Positions 22,720 through 34,385 of a DNA stretch of 64,000 bases are shown here, in pieces. Below the pieces are notes generated by a model. The model searched no databases. It was not told the origin of the DNA and worked only from the letters and a program-made list of their open reading frames with translations. A program made the position numbers and the translations under genes. Each line of letters starts with the position of its first letter. Positions within the stretch are counted from its first letter, which is position 1. Origin of the DNA: Macrostomum hystrix (lineage: Eukaryota; Platyhelminthes; Macrostomidae); assembly GCA_950097015.1 (NCBI GenBank), contig CATNEN010000015.1:727501-791500 (forward strand), given 5' to 3'.

Positions 22720-25700
22720 CTGCTAACCATTGATCCATCAGTGCATCGACCACTGCTAATCCCTGATCCATCAGTGCATCGACCACTGCTAATCCCTGAT
22801 CTATCAGTGCATCGACCACTGCTAACCCCTGATCCATCAGTGCATCGACCACTGCTAATCCCTGATCCATCAGTGCATCGACCACTGCTAACCCCTGATC
22901 CATCAGTGCATCGACCACTGCTAATCCCTGATCCATCAGTGCATCGACCACTGCTAATCCCTGATCCATCAGTGCATCGACCAATGCTAACCCCTGATCT
23001 ATCAGTGCATCGACCACTGCTAACCCATGATCCATCAGTGCATCGACCACTGCTAACCCATGATCCATCAGTGCATCGACCAATGAACCCCTGATCCATC
23101 AGTGCATCGACCAATGCTAACCCCTGATCTATCAGTGCATCGACCACTGCTAACCCATGATCCATCAGTGCATCGACCACTGCTAACCCATGATCCATCA
23201 GTGCATCGACCAATGAACCCCTGATCCATCAGTGCATCGACCAATGCTAACCCCTGATCTATCAGTGCATCGACCACTGCTAATCCCTGATCTATCAGTG
23301 CATCGACCACTGCTAACCCCTGATCCATCAGTGCATCGACCACTGCTAATCCCTGATCCATCAGTGCATCGACCACTGCTAATCCCTGATCCATCAGTGC
23401 ATCGACCACTGCTAACCCCTGATCCATCAGTGCATCGACCACTGCTAATCCCTGATCCATCAGTGCATCGACCACTGCTAACCCCTGATCCATCAGTGCA
23501 TCGACCACTGCTAATCCCTGATCCATCAGTGCATCGACCACTGCTAATCCCTGATCCATCAGTGCATCGACCAATGCTAACCCCTGATCTATCAGTGCAT
23601 CGACCACTGCTAACCCATGATCCATCAGTGCATCGACCACTGCTAACCCATGATCCATCAGTGCATCGACCAATGAACCCCTGATCCATCAGTGCATCGA
23701 CCAATGCTAACCCCTGATCTATCAGTGCATCGACCACTGCTAATCCCTGATCCATCAGTGCATCGACCACTGCTAATCCCTGATCCATCAGTGCATCGAC
23801 CACTGCTAATCCCTGATCCATCATTGCATCGACCAATGCTAACCCCTGATCTATCAGTGCATCGACCACTGCTAACCCCTGATCCATCAGTGCATCGACC
23901 ACTGCTAATCCCTGATCTATCAGTGCATCGACCAATGAACCCCTGATCTATCAGTGCATCGACCAATGCTAAACCCTGATCCATCAGTGCATCGACCAAT
24001 GAACCCCTGATCCATCAGTGCATCGACCAATGCTAACCCCTGATCTATCAGTGCATCGACCACTGCTAATCCCTGATCTATCAGTGCATCGACCACTGCT
24101 AACCCCTGATCCATCAGTGCATCGACCACTGCTAATCCCTGATCCATCAGTGCATCGACCACTGCTAATCCCTGATCCATCATTGCATCGACCAATGCTA
24201 ACCCCTGATCTATCAGTGCATCGACCACTGCTAACCCATGATCCATCAGTGCATCGACCACTGCTAACCCATGATCCATCAGTGCATCGACCAATGAACC
24301 CCTGATCCATCAGTGCATCGACCAATGCTAACCCCTGATCTATCAGTGCATCGACCACTGCTAATCCCTGATCCATCAGTGCATCGACCAATGCTAACCC
24401 CTGATCTATCAGTGCATCGACCACTGCTAATCCCTGATCCATCAGTGCATCGACCAATGCTAAACCCTGATCCATCAGTGCATCGACCAATGAACCCCTG
24501 ATCCATCAGTGCATCGACCAATGCTAACCCCTGATCCATCAGTGCATCGACCAATGCTAAGCCCTGATCCATCAGTGCATCGACCACTGCTAATCCCTGA
24601 TCCATCAGTGCATCGAACACTGCTGACTCCTGATCCATCAGTGCATCGACCACTGCTAATCCCTGATCCATCAGTGCATCGACCACTGCTAACCCCTGAT
24701 CTATCAGTGCATCGACCACTGCTAATCCCTGATCCATCAGTGCATCGACCACTGCTAACCCCTGATCTATCAGTGCATCGACCACTGCTAACCCATGATC
24801 TATCAGTGCATCGACCACTGCTTAACCCCTGATCCATCAGTGCATCGAACACTAGCTGCTAATCCCTGATCTATCAGTGCATCGACCACTGCTAACCCCT
24901 GATCCATCAGTGCATCGACCACTGCTAATCCCTGATCCATCAGTGCATCGACCACTGCTAATCCCTGATCCATCATTGCATCGACCAATGCTAACCCCTG
25001 ATCTATCAGTGCATCGACCACTGCTAACCCATGATCCATCAGTGCATCGACCACTGCTAACCCATGATCCATCAGTGCATCGACCAATGCTAAGCCCTGA
25101 TCCATCAGTGCATCGACCACTGCTAATCCCTGATCCATCAGTGCATCGAACACTGCTGACTCCTGATCCATCAGTGCATCGACCACTGCTAATCCCTGAT
25201 CTATCAGTGCATCGACCACTGCTAACCCCTGATCTATCAGTGCATCGACCACTGCTAATCCCTGATCCATCAGTGCATCGACCACTGCTTAACCCCTGAT
25301 CCATCAGTGCATCGACCACTGCTAATCCCTGATCCATCAGTGCATCGACCAATGCTAACCCCTGATCTATCAGTGCATCGAACACTGCTGACTCCTGATC
25401 CATCAGTGCATCGACCAATTCTGACCCCTGATCTATCAGTGCATCGACCACTGCTAATCCCTGGTCCATCAGTGCATCGACCAATGCTAAACCCTGATCC
25501 ATAAGTGCATCGACCAATGCTAACCCCTGATCCATCAGTGCATCGACCACTGCTTAACCCCTGATCTATCAGTGCATCGACCAATGCTAACCCCTGATCT
25601 ATCAGTGCATCGACCAATGCTAACCCCTGATCTATCAGTGCATCGAACACTGCTGACTCCTGATCCATCAGTGCATCGACCAATTCTGACCCCTGATCTA

Positions 25701-26184
25701 TCAGTGCATCGACCAATGCTAACCCCTGATCTATCAGTGCATCGACCAATGCTAACCCATGATCCATCAGTGCATCGACCAATGCTAACCCCTGATCCAT
25801 CAGTGCATCGACCAATGCTAACCCCTGATCCATCAGTGCATCGACCACTGCTAACCCCTGATCCATCAGTGCATCGACCACTGCTTAACCCCTGATCCAT
25901 CAGTGCATCGAACACTAGCTGCTAACCCCTGATCCATCAGTGCATCGACCAATGCTAACCCCTGATCCATCAGTGCATCGACCAATGCTAACCCCTGATC
26001 CATCAGTGCATCGACCACTGCTAACCCCTGATCCATCAGTGCATCGACCACTGCTTAACCCCTGATCCATCAGTGCATCGAACACTAGCTGCTAACCCCT
26101 GATCCATCAGTGCATCGACCACTGCTTAACCCCTGATCCATCAGTGCATCGAACACTAGCTGCTAACCCCTGATCCATCAGTGC
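22720..26184. repeat. 33-bp minisatellite array, ~105 copies
   Basis: Direct tandem repeats of a unit close to TGATCCATCAGTGCATCGACC followed by ACTGCTAACCCC. Most units are 33 bp. Variants include 31-bp units (ending CAATGAACCCC), 34-bp units (CTTAACCCC) and units with an ACTAGCTGCTAA insertion, the last mainly in the distal part. Polymorphic sites (CCATCA/CTATCA, CACTGC/CAATGC, AACCCC/AATCCC/AACCCA) recur as blocks, so larger segments were duplicated. Many long ORFs in several frames on both strands result from the multiple-of-three unit. They are broken by the 31- and 34-bp variants and I do not treat them as genes. Confidence 0.97.
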
Positions 26185-27405
26185 TTTATTATCGATCGCT
26201 CTCACCCCCTCCATTTTGACCCAGCTGCGCTAACCCCCGTTGCTGTCCTTTCATCCCCCATGTCTTATCTTGTTCTGCGGTCTCGCTCGCCTGATAGCCA
26301 ATATAACAAACTGGTAATGGGCTTTGGGCCCAAACTGGCGTGGTCGTCAACTTTCCGCAAATCAGAACCGTTTTCCTTACAGTACGCATCAATATACGAA
26401 TGTACTAATGCAAAAACCGTTTGTAGATAGCTCGTGCATATCTGCGAAACTGGGAGCGGGTGAACACGAGTGGATACACTCGTGGCGCCATTGGACGAAA
26501 GGGGTGTCACGTGACAGCTATGAGTGAATAGCGATATTACCTGCAAAGGTAAACAAATGGTAATGACCGGCTAATGCTCAAGTTTGTTCTTATAGATGAA
26601 GATATTGAATCAATTTTAATCCCGGTTTTTTTCAGAGACCATGGAATTTAAAGTTTTGATTAAACTTTGTTTGTGACGCCATAATTCACTATTCTATTTC
26701 AAAGCTTTCGTTTTCAAAGCTCGCTCCTAAAAGATAGTGAAGAAAATATTATTTGACCATGGCAAGTTATGAGGCGGCAGCAAATAGATTTTCCTGAGAG
26801 TGATGGTGCGTTGCACATGGGTGCACCAATGTTCGAGGACCAATTGTTTTCAGGTGTTCATCTCTATCGAAGCACTGCTTACAGCCCAAAATTGTGCTAT
26901 TTCACCGGCTTATCTAACTCACTTTGACTCTATACTCATTATGGTGATTGGGAAATAAAAAAACTTGGATTTCGTACAGTTTTTTCCGCAAGAATGTATT
27001 CATTTTCTAATTTTCTTTGCTGCAATTAAACTTGATTCTGCAAACGAGCTAATTATCTAAAAGCGGAAAAACCGCGAACGCGAAACTTATCTTGATCGCG
27101 CTAAACTTAATTGGTACACAGTCATCGATAACTACGAGCTAGTAGATCAATCCCGAAACCCACGTCGAAAATCTAATTAACTCCAAAACACTCGCTTGGG
27201 TATTAATTTCGTTTGACTGAAGCACCCACGTAGAACAAGACCGGTTGATTAAATCAGTTGTTGAATTAAAACTGTAAGAGTGTAAATTCGCACTGATAGA
27301 CACAGTTGTCTTTCAAGACTCAACGAAATAGTACTAGTTTACTCTCCATCTCATCAGTACCTCATCGTCCAACGCGTTGGAGTGTCACATCCGTGACCAA
27401 TTTTG
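26185..27405. other. Intergenic, no gene seen
   Basis: Between the minisatellite and the 3' end of the first PAN/LamG-like gene. The first 350 bases are moderately GC-rich, the rest AT-rich. Open frames here are short and overlap on opposite strands without protein-like character. Confidence 0.45.
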
Positions 27406-29298
27406 TCAGTCTGAAGTGCTGCAATATTCCTCCAGCAGTTTAAAATCCTCAAGCCCCAAGATTTTCGAACTCATTCCGAAGCAGTAAATCGTGCCGTTTA
27501 AGCTATAATTGGCAGAATTGGAGTAGCCAATCCACAGTTTCTGAAAGCCGATTGAGTCCGTGTATTCTCCAGGACCGAAAGGGGAAGCGACCTGAAAACG
27601 TTCGTAGATGCTCCCGTTAAAGTAATAGTGCTGGTAGACGGTTCTGTTGAAGGCACAGCCAACAGACACTGTGATGGGCACATTAGTTGTAGGTATAAAG
27701 GTACCGGACCTAGCCAGGTACCTGCCGTAGCCACCTTGGGTCCAAAACGAGTAGGCGTACATATAGTTCAACCTCTTGGCCAGCAAGTGTCCGTTGTAAT
27801 ATGGCGGCACATCGCTCCCGATTATGTGGTAAAACTGGAGGCTGAATTCGGTTGGAATTCTTGATAAGTTCTGGTGGCCTTGAAGTCGGGTATGAGACCA
27901 GATTTAAGTGTACTTACTCATAGTCCATTCTTTGGCGAATCAAGTAGTAAAATGAGAAGGTCTTTCCATAATCCAAGTATTGCTCAAATCCTGGAGTATC
28001 TACGCTCAGATAGGACTTCGGTTTGCCGTAGAACTCAGCTCCTTCACTGCCAACTGTCGGGCCATGAGCAGTGAGCTGATACATTCGCGGATTGACCTCA
28101 TTGGTTAAGCCAGATTTTCGAAACCTGTAGAGCAGCTTCATTTCCAGGTTATGGAGTACGGCAGCAGCACCTGCAACGGTTTTTACTCGTAATATTTACT
28201 CGTAATAGTAAGAAAGAACATAGAAATACGAGCATATACGAGCTAGTATCGTAATAAGCATCAGATATTGGTTTCCTGGATTTTCTGATAGACGGTCTAG
28301 TCTACAGGCGCACTCTGCTGATCGACTGCGACTCTCAGCTCAACGTGCTAGAGCAGTCCAACTCGGTGGTGCTCAGTGGAGACGCTCACTTCTTACAAAT
28401 GGAGATCAGGCGCACCATCTCGCGAGACATCCTCCGTCACCTGCGTTAAACCCTTACAAAGCTCTATATGGGCAGAAGAATAGACAGCATGTACTTTTCA
28501 TGGCAGATCAGCACCACATCATCAGAGGTCATCTGGTTGCTAGGGCATGTGAACTGACCGCCTCCACGCTGCATCCAAACAGCACCTAAGTCAATGAACT
28601 CGTAAGTAAAGCCAAACTTCCTATATTCCATACCCTTTTGGGCTCGGTAGCAGAGCGGTTAACGCGTTTGCCTCTCGCAATAATGTCCCTAAGTTCGACT
28701 CCGCGGCGAGGCCACATTCATTTGGGGCGCAGCCGCGGAGAGAAGGCTTGGGGGGGCTTGTCGTGCAATTTACGCCCTTGAGGGCCAACCTTCAAGGCGC
28801 AGTTAAATGTACACCGTGCCTGACGATGAGAAAGTCAGGGCAGATGTACACACCTGTGTGAGCGTGTGCCTGTGTTCAGAATCTGTGTGTGTGTGTGATC
28901 AGGAGTCAGCGAAATGGGCAGAATTGCCTCCTCGCTGGCTACGGGTCTAGTGTCACCAAATGATTTGCCATTGCCAACAGTCCTCCTTAAATTATAATTA
29001 ATATGATTATACCCTTTGGGGGCAGAACGGATTCCTGCGGGCTGTAGATGAACGCGGCACAAGTTCCGGTTGTCGCCTCGCCCATGTGGCAGGATCCGGT
29101 GGCTGAGTCAATGTGAAAAGTGTTGCAGTTTGCTTTGACACTGCAGACCATTGAGCACTGCAGCTCGCTGCTCACTCGTGTTTGATGGAGCTGTGTGCTA
29201 CTAGGGCATTGCTGCAACTTGCGGAACTGCAGAATTTCTGTGGCCGATGCAGACACCACCACGGTGGCTGCAAGCACCAGACCGAGTGAGAGGTGCAT
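27406..29298 (-). CDS. Secreted PAN-like/LamG-like protein, paralogue A
   Basis: Three exons on the minus strand: 29298-29013, 28170-27918, 27841-27406, phases 1 and 2, 975 nt, 324 aa. Exon 1 encodes a signal peptide (about residues 1-20, hydrophobic LGLVLAATVVVSASA) and a cysteine-rich segment with Cys spacing and the CNTFHID string typical of PAN/apple-like domains. Exons 2-3 look like a concanavalin/LamG-type jelly roll: GAEFYGKPKSYLSVD, then TFSFYY, a central FWTQGGYGR and a C-terminal Cys pair (YCFG, EEYC). Such proteins are secreted and often bind glycans. The ligand here is unknown. A near copy with the same exon phases and an identical 253-nt exon 2 lies at 32937-34385. Intron 1 holds a SINE and an opposite-strand coding-like fragment. 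Domain names are by pattern, not by search. Confidence 0.8.
28264..28449 (+). other. Coding-like fragment on the opposite strand in intron 1 of paralogue A
   Basis: An open stretch of 61 codons ending in TAA at 28447. It has no start codon of its own and has convincing protein composition (contains LLIDCDSQLNVLEQSN and EIRRTISRDILRHLR). It is not part of the minus-strand gene. It may be the decayed 3' end of a retroelement ORF or a captured exon. I do not recognise it. Confidence 0.35.
28641..28995 (+). mobile_element. tRNA-derived SINE, family 1 (most complete copy)
   Basis: It has a tRNA-like head with a textbook A box (TAGCAGAGCGG at 28648-28658) and a B box (AGTTCGACTCC). The family body follows (GGGGCGCAGCCGCGGAGAGA, then GAAAGTCAGGGCAGATGTAC), a short GT run, the conserved GTCAGCGAAATGGGCAGAATT and GGTCTAGTGTCACCAAATGA, and an AT-rich tail. 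It lies antisense in intron 1 of the PAN/LamG-like gene A. The unpaired arms and fused body mean it is not a functional tRNA gene. Confidence 0.88.
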
Positions 29299-30845
29299 TT
29301 TTATGCAGCTTTAGCCGTCAGTTGTAACTTAGCTTACTGCTGAAACAAGACTTGAGTTGGAACTCAAATCTAAATAGAATATGCAACTTAAAAACGAGCG
29401 TAGATTCGAAAAAACTTATTCACTTTTTTCCGGAAGCATCTAGAACTCCTGATTTTAAATACTCCCTGCTATTGTCAGTAACAGCAAGTCAAACTTTGCT
29501 GTGACAGCCAATAAAAGCAATCATTTCTCCAATTGTTTCATGTTCTATTGCTTAATTTTAGTAGTATGAAGAAATTTTATTGTATCGGGCAAAATTAAGG
29601 TAAGCCATATTAATTCAAGTGCATATCCTTTCTCGCTTGAACGAACCGCTGCGGAAAAAAGGATTTAATTAATTGGATTTTTCAGACAGCACTTGCCCCC
29701 TAAACTATAAACTTGCTGGGTATTTCGACCATTGTCTGGTTTTTATGTAGATGCCGACAATTTGTCTTTACATTTCCAGTTAGGGATCTGAGTAACAGAG
29801 ATCAAAGCCTCTGGTTTTAACAGAATATAGATGAGTTTAAGCATTTTGTGAACCAGAAGCTAGCGTTGATGAAACAAAGCACAAGACTGGGTCGTCTGCA
29901 ATAATTGACAGCGCACTAGTCTTCATGACAGAACACATTCAATATTAATTATTGCAGCACGCATTTAGTACAATAAAACTCGCGATTCTCAAAGCGCTTG
30001 TGCTCATCCCGAAACGCTGCATTGATCTGTAGTTGAGACGCAAGCACTTGAAAACTGCCCTTGTACTCGTATCAACTACTGACGAGAGCGTCAGACCAGG
30101 TAGATAGAAAAGGAATGAGGATATTAGTACGTCTGAGACCTGCAACCAGAACGTTTTTTGAGAAATTATCGATGATAAAGATGCGCGCATGGCCCTAGCT
30201 AATAGCATGCAGGGCTTGGAAAAAGGAGAAGGTTTAACTTGCTCGATCGTGGCACTGCTCAAACCCAGGTGTCTCAACGGAGCCTGGGTTGTCACGCGAG
30301 CTCGAACAGCGCTGCCTCGATCAACGCCGATGATCAGCCAGCTTGAATCGGTAGAACAGCTTCAGCAAAGTAAAGTGATGCAAGCCCAAACACGTCTCCG
30401 GAAAAAATTGTATGGACATGACTACATAATATCGAGCCTTAGTTGAACCCAGCTACTAATTGTAATCTCTAGAGGCAAACGTTTTGGATACATTGTGTGG
30501 AAGGGCTACAATAAAAATTTTTAAGGCTCATAAAATTGTACTCGTATCTTCATAGAAAGAAATGAATCCTGAAAAACTTTGGTTAAATTGGTGAGAATCC
30601 AATAGAGAGAAGTAAATAATGAAGTGAAAACTGATACGGCTGTGGTGTCATTTGCTTAGAATGATCCAGAAGGCCAAGGGAAATGAGCCAGAAGGCCTAT
30701 CACTCGTATAATAGGTGTCACATGAGCCAGCCGACCACATCGGCACTGATAAGCGAGTGTCACCAAGGTAGCATAGGCGGCTGACTGCGCTGAAGTGGGA
30801 TACTTTCAGATAAAGATGGGAAGAATCAGATAAAGAGAACTTCTC
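29299..30845. other. Intergenic, no gene seen; SINE-2 scrap at 30440-30500
   Basis: This is the upstream region of paralogue A (promoter expected just above 29298, not identified). Open frames at 29945-30295 (-) and 30189-30446 (+) overlap on opposite strands and look like chance. A short piece near 30440-30500 (CCCAGCTACTAATTGTAATC) matches the body of SINE family 2 at 17455-17480. Confidence 0.4.
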
Positions 30846-31070
30846 TTTCAGTTCAAAACGTCCTTCTGCTCACCCTGCAGGGCCCGTTCAGGCGCGGCCA
30901 GGCTCGGACCCGACGCTACGTCGACTGCCTGCTGAGCGACGCCAGGGCGCCCGACACTGCCTCCGGCGCGGACCATGTTCGCGCGCTGGCTCTGCGGCGC
31001 ATCATTTGACGCCGCCCCCCTGACGTTTGGGGCTTGCGTATTTTGTTGTTGTTGTTTGTTGTTGTTCAAA
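30846..31070 (+). mobile_element. Probable 3' end of a 5'-truncated non-LTR retrotransposon
   Basis: A GC-rich open stretch ends in a stop near 31010; its peptide includes RRGQARTRRYVDCLL, the basic tail often seen at the end of LINE ORF2. It is followed within about 60 bases by a (TTG)n tract (31042-31066), as expected for a simple-repeat LINE tail. Composition contrasts sharply with the AT-rich flanks. Assignment is by pattern only. Confidence 0.4.
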
Positions 31071-31284
31071 ACGGAGCAAGCTAAATTACTCAAATAGAAG
31101 TTCTAGAATTTTGAATTAATAGGATCAGCTTTAGACATTCTTAGACGCTGTTGTGTAGAAATGGAATTCTTATCAAAAATGTCTTACTCTAAGCAAGACT
31201 TTTTGTATCACTTATATTCTTCATGCGAATTCTATTTACTAATAACTAAAAAAATCTTGCTTAGTCGATTGCTCATTGAAGTCT

Positions 31285-31352
31285 TATTCAAATGGTTCAG
31301 CTTAGGACTCCTAGTCGAGGGGTCACAAGCTCGAATCTCTACTTGACAAGAG
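31285..31352 (+). mobile_element. SINE family 2 head fragment
   Basis: It contains CTTAGGACTCCTAGTCGAGG and GTCACAAGCTCGAATCTCTACTT, matching the tRNA-like head (B box) of the SINE-2 copies in the RNF213-like introns. The body is missing. Confidence 0.4.
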
Positions 31353-31379
31353 AATCGTGAGCATCGTGTTAAATAATTT

Positions 31380-32455
31380 GCACCATGCACTTACCGCCGC
31401 TGGAGCCTCCAGTGCTTGCCTCGTCCAACACGCAGAGCTGCGCCCAGGTACTGCGGCTGCCAAGTGCGGCAGGATGTCAGGACCTCTTCATGCTGCAAGA
31501 TGTGTCAATCGCTGCCGAGGCTGGATTACACCGTATAGATCTGGCGGCCGGCTGGGCACTGCACTACACGTCAGCGGACAGCAGAGGCTGCGGCAAGTCG
31601 GTGCTCGCCAGACCATGGCTGCGCGAGAGCGTCTGCTTCGTTAGCCTGTTAGCCCGACTGCTCCGTCTGGATGTCAGTCTGCGTCGCCACATTGCGCGGC
31701 TGTTCTGTGCGCTTTCACTCCTGCCCATCAGCAGGAGGCACACACATTCTTCGAGTTCATGTCAGAGCAGCTCCAGATGGTGGCTGACCGCGATACTGTG
31801 GTTGTGCTTGGTGATCTTAATGTCGTCTGTTTGTTTCGCCACGCCAGAACACCGCTGCCCTAGCGACCTGATGTCGGCCCACACGCGCATCCGCAAACCA
31901 CGGCGACCGCGGCAACCGACTGGCGACTGACGGTTGACGAGGCTGCAAGTGGAGCAGGCCGCCTGGCGCAGCTCGACAACGTGCTGGTTCGCTATCCTGT
32001 CGGCAGTCGGCAGAAGAACTGCGACACCGTGGAACCCCTGGCCGTCCGGTCCGATCACCGCCTGCTCTACTGCGGTTCTCCGATCGTGCGGGCCGCCAAA
32101 ATACCCCAGAGCAATATATATTCGTGCCCTTCAAGACCCAGGCACCCGCAGCAGGTTTGTGTGTACTTTTGCGACTGCCCTGGGATCGCAGGCCAGCATC
32201 ATCGGCATCCTGAAGAAGCCGGGCACAACATGGATAGAGGAGCACCGCGGAATTTTGATTATGCCCTGTGCTGCAAAGCTGTTCAACCGGGTGCTGTAAG
32301 CACGGTTACAGCCTGTGCTGAACCCGTACATGCGGTACGACGAGCAGAACAGCTTCCGGCCTCGTCGTGGCACAGTGACGCAAACCCTAGCCTTCCAAGC
32401 CACGGTTGAGGAGCTCAACGAGTTGCATTCAAGAGCTTTTCTAGACACGGCATGA
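31380..32455 (+). pseudogene. Decayed non-LTR retrotransposon (endonuclease plus start of reverse transcriptase)
   Basis: This GC-rich block is readable as LINE ORF2 only across frame changes. The order is: an AP-endonuclease-like region containing DTVVVLGDLNV, a later VRSDHRLLYC segment (SDH motif of EEP nucleases), then AAKLFNRVL, an in-frame stop at about 32297, and QNSFRPRRGTVTQTLAF, the conserved entry into the reverse transcriptase domain. It stops near 32455, before the catalytic YxDD region. Several frameshifts and stops make it inactive. It is unrelated in strand to the host genes around it and lies between the two intact PAN/LamG-like paralogues. Confidence 0.7.
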
Positions 32456-32936
32456 GATATGAAAGGAATGGAAAGGGAATGGTATGGGATTTCAAGGGGG
32501 AGAGAGAGAATCCCAGGGGCTAGCTTGAGACGTCAACGGCAATCGTCGGGCTGATATAAGACGCCAATAAAGCCGCGCGACTACCTGAAAAGACGCTAAA
32601 CTTAAGAATGTCAAAATGAAGTGGCTCGGATGTTCATCCAGCTCTGTGAAACGAAAATGACTCCTAAACTGGAAAAATTTTCGAAATAAGACCTGGAAAT
32701 TCGTATTCAGAACACAAGCGTCGCTTAGAAATGTATTTTAGAGTTTATGTGTCCAAAAGGAGCTCGCATATCTCAAAAATGTTGATTTCTACATAGAGAT
32801 GGTAGCCTCTGGTTCTGGTTTTCACGTTTGAAAATAGTTCACTCTCGTTACTGCAGGTGTGATCCGTAACAGGCCAAAAGAACAATAAGAACAAGCTTCA
32901 AAATTTAACCGACTTTCTCGAAGAGAACTCTCGCTT
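32456..32936. other. 3' flank of paralogue B, no gene seen
   Basis: Sequence between the LINE remnant and the stop codon of paralogue B. No supported feature; it presumably includes the 3' UTR of paralogue B. Confidence 0.4.
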
Positions 32937-34385
32937 CTAGATTGTGCCGCAGTAGTCCTCCAGACGAATAAATTCTTCCAGACTCAAGGCTTTGGTGCTC
33001 ATTCCGAAGCATTCCATGTCACCCAGGAGAGCATTACTGTCGCCAATTCCGATATAGAGGCACTGGAACTTCCTGATGTCGGTGAATACTCCAGGCACAG
33101 ATAAATCCGGATTGGGTCTCGAGCCCTGCAGGGTTCGGTTGAAATAGAAGTGCTGGTATCCAGTCATGTTGTACGCGAATCCAGTAGACACTAGCGCTGG
33201 GGTTCCGATTGCCACCAGAAAGTCTTCCGACATTGAAAACACCTTGTCATATCCTCCGTGAGTCCAGAAGGCGTAGCCGTACACGCGAACATCGTCTTTG
33301 GTGAACAGATTGCCAACATTATAGACGTTATCACATTGCGAAAACTTAAAGTACCTCTGCTGTCTGGAATATTTATTTGAAATACAAAAGCTTCCTAATT
33401 TTTTCTAAATCTCATAACTAACATATTTTCAGCATCTTACCTGGTGCTTGCGTGCAACACTTTTACAAAGAAAGAGAACGTATTTCCCTTGTCCAAGAAT
33501 TTATCAAATCCAGGAGTACTAGTGCTCAGGTATGAGCTTGAACTCCCATTAAACTGAGCACCGGTGCTTCCAACTGTCACACCCACAGCATTCAGGAGGA
33601 ATTGCGTCGGGTCCACCTCGTTCACAAGACCGTTCTTCCTGAACCTGTAGAACAACTTCATCTGCAGCTGGCTGAACAGATCGCAGCCGATGTCTAAAAT
33701 GCGGAATCCGTTGTGCCGGATAAAACGAAACTCTCGTAAGGTTTTTCATGTTGCGAGAAAATGCTCAACTGCTTTTAGTGCTCTTCTAGCACGCTTGTCC
33801 CCTTTGTGGATCTCAAACAATAATTGATAATTCTTCCATTGTCAGTTCTTAGTACATCTAACCATTTGTCAAATAAGCTCCCGGTCTGGCAAAATATACA
33901 TTAAACACCGAAATCCCTAATTAGTGAGCTGAGTCTCTACTCAAAAAAGCTAAAACGCCACAGCTGCAAATATTACTCGCTTCAGTAGATTGAAAAAGTT
34001 TCTAGCAGCCTTCAAGTAGTCTTTGTAATCAGCTTGTGCATCCCCAGCTTCCTCACTCACATCTCGCATCGAAAGCCGAATTTCTCTTGATGATGTACGA
34101 GTCGCATGGTCCGTCACTCCACTGCGTGAGCATAGGTGAGCACGCGTCTCCAAGGTAGCACAATTGGTTGCTCAGGTCGAAGTGAAAGGCGTCACACAGA
34201 AACTGCGCCGTGCTGCAGGCTGAGGCGCACTGAACTCTCCTGAGCAGCTTCAACAGGTGGAGTTTTGCAGCCACCGGGCACTTCCTGGCCAGGACAAACA
34301 GGCTTTGCTCCTGTGAGACTTCGCATTGGCAACCCACAATTAGCGAGAGTATCAAAGTTGACAAGACTAGCGCAAATATTTTCAT
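32937..34385 (-). CDS. Secreted PAN-like/LamG-like protein, paralogue B
   Basis: Three exons on the minus strand: 34385-34061, 33693-33441, 33354-32937, phases 1 and 2, 996 nt, 331 aa. A signal peptide (MKIFALVLSTLILSLIVGC) is followed by a PAN-like Cys-rich segment ending CYLGDAC. A LamG-like region follows with GAQFNGSSSSYLST, TFSFFV, FWTHGGYDK and a C-terminal CFGMS...EDYC. Exon 2 is 253 nt, exactly as in paralogue A, and the order and phases agree, so the two genes arose by tandem duplication. The first intron is short (367 nt) and lacks the SINE seen in A. The exon 3 acceptor (GCAGAG/G) is weak but is the only one found that keeps frame. Function is inferred only: secreted, possibly glycan-binding. 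Confidence 0.8.

Noticed and set aside
22668-26051. Many long ORFs (60-245 aa) on both strands over the minisatellite
   Set aside because: They come from a 33-bp unit free of stops in several frames. The 31- and 34-bp unit variants break every frame, there are no splice signals, and the peptides are pure repeats.
22720-26184. CRISPR-like appearance of the repeated array
   Set aside because: Units are directly abutting with no unique spacers, no cas genes are present, and the window is an intron-rich animal genome.
28641-28720. Candidate functional tRNA gene
   Set aside because: A and B boxes are good, but the acceptor and anticodon arms do not pair convincingly and the sequence runs straight into a repeated SINE body.
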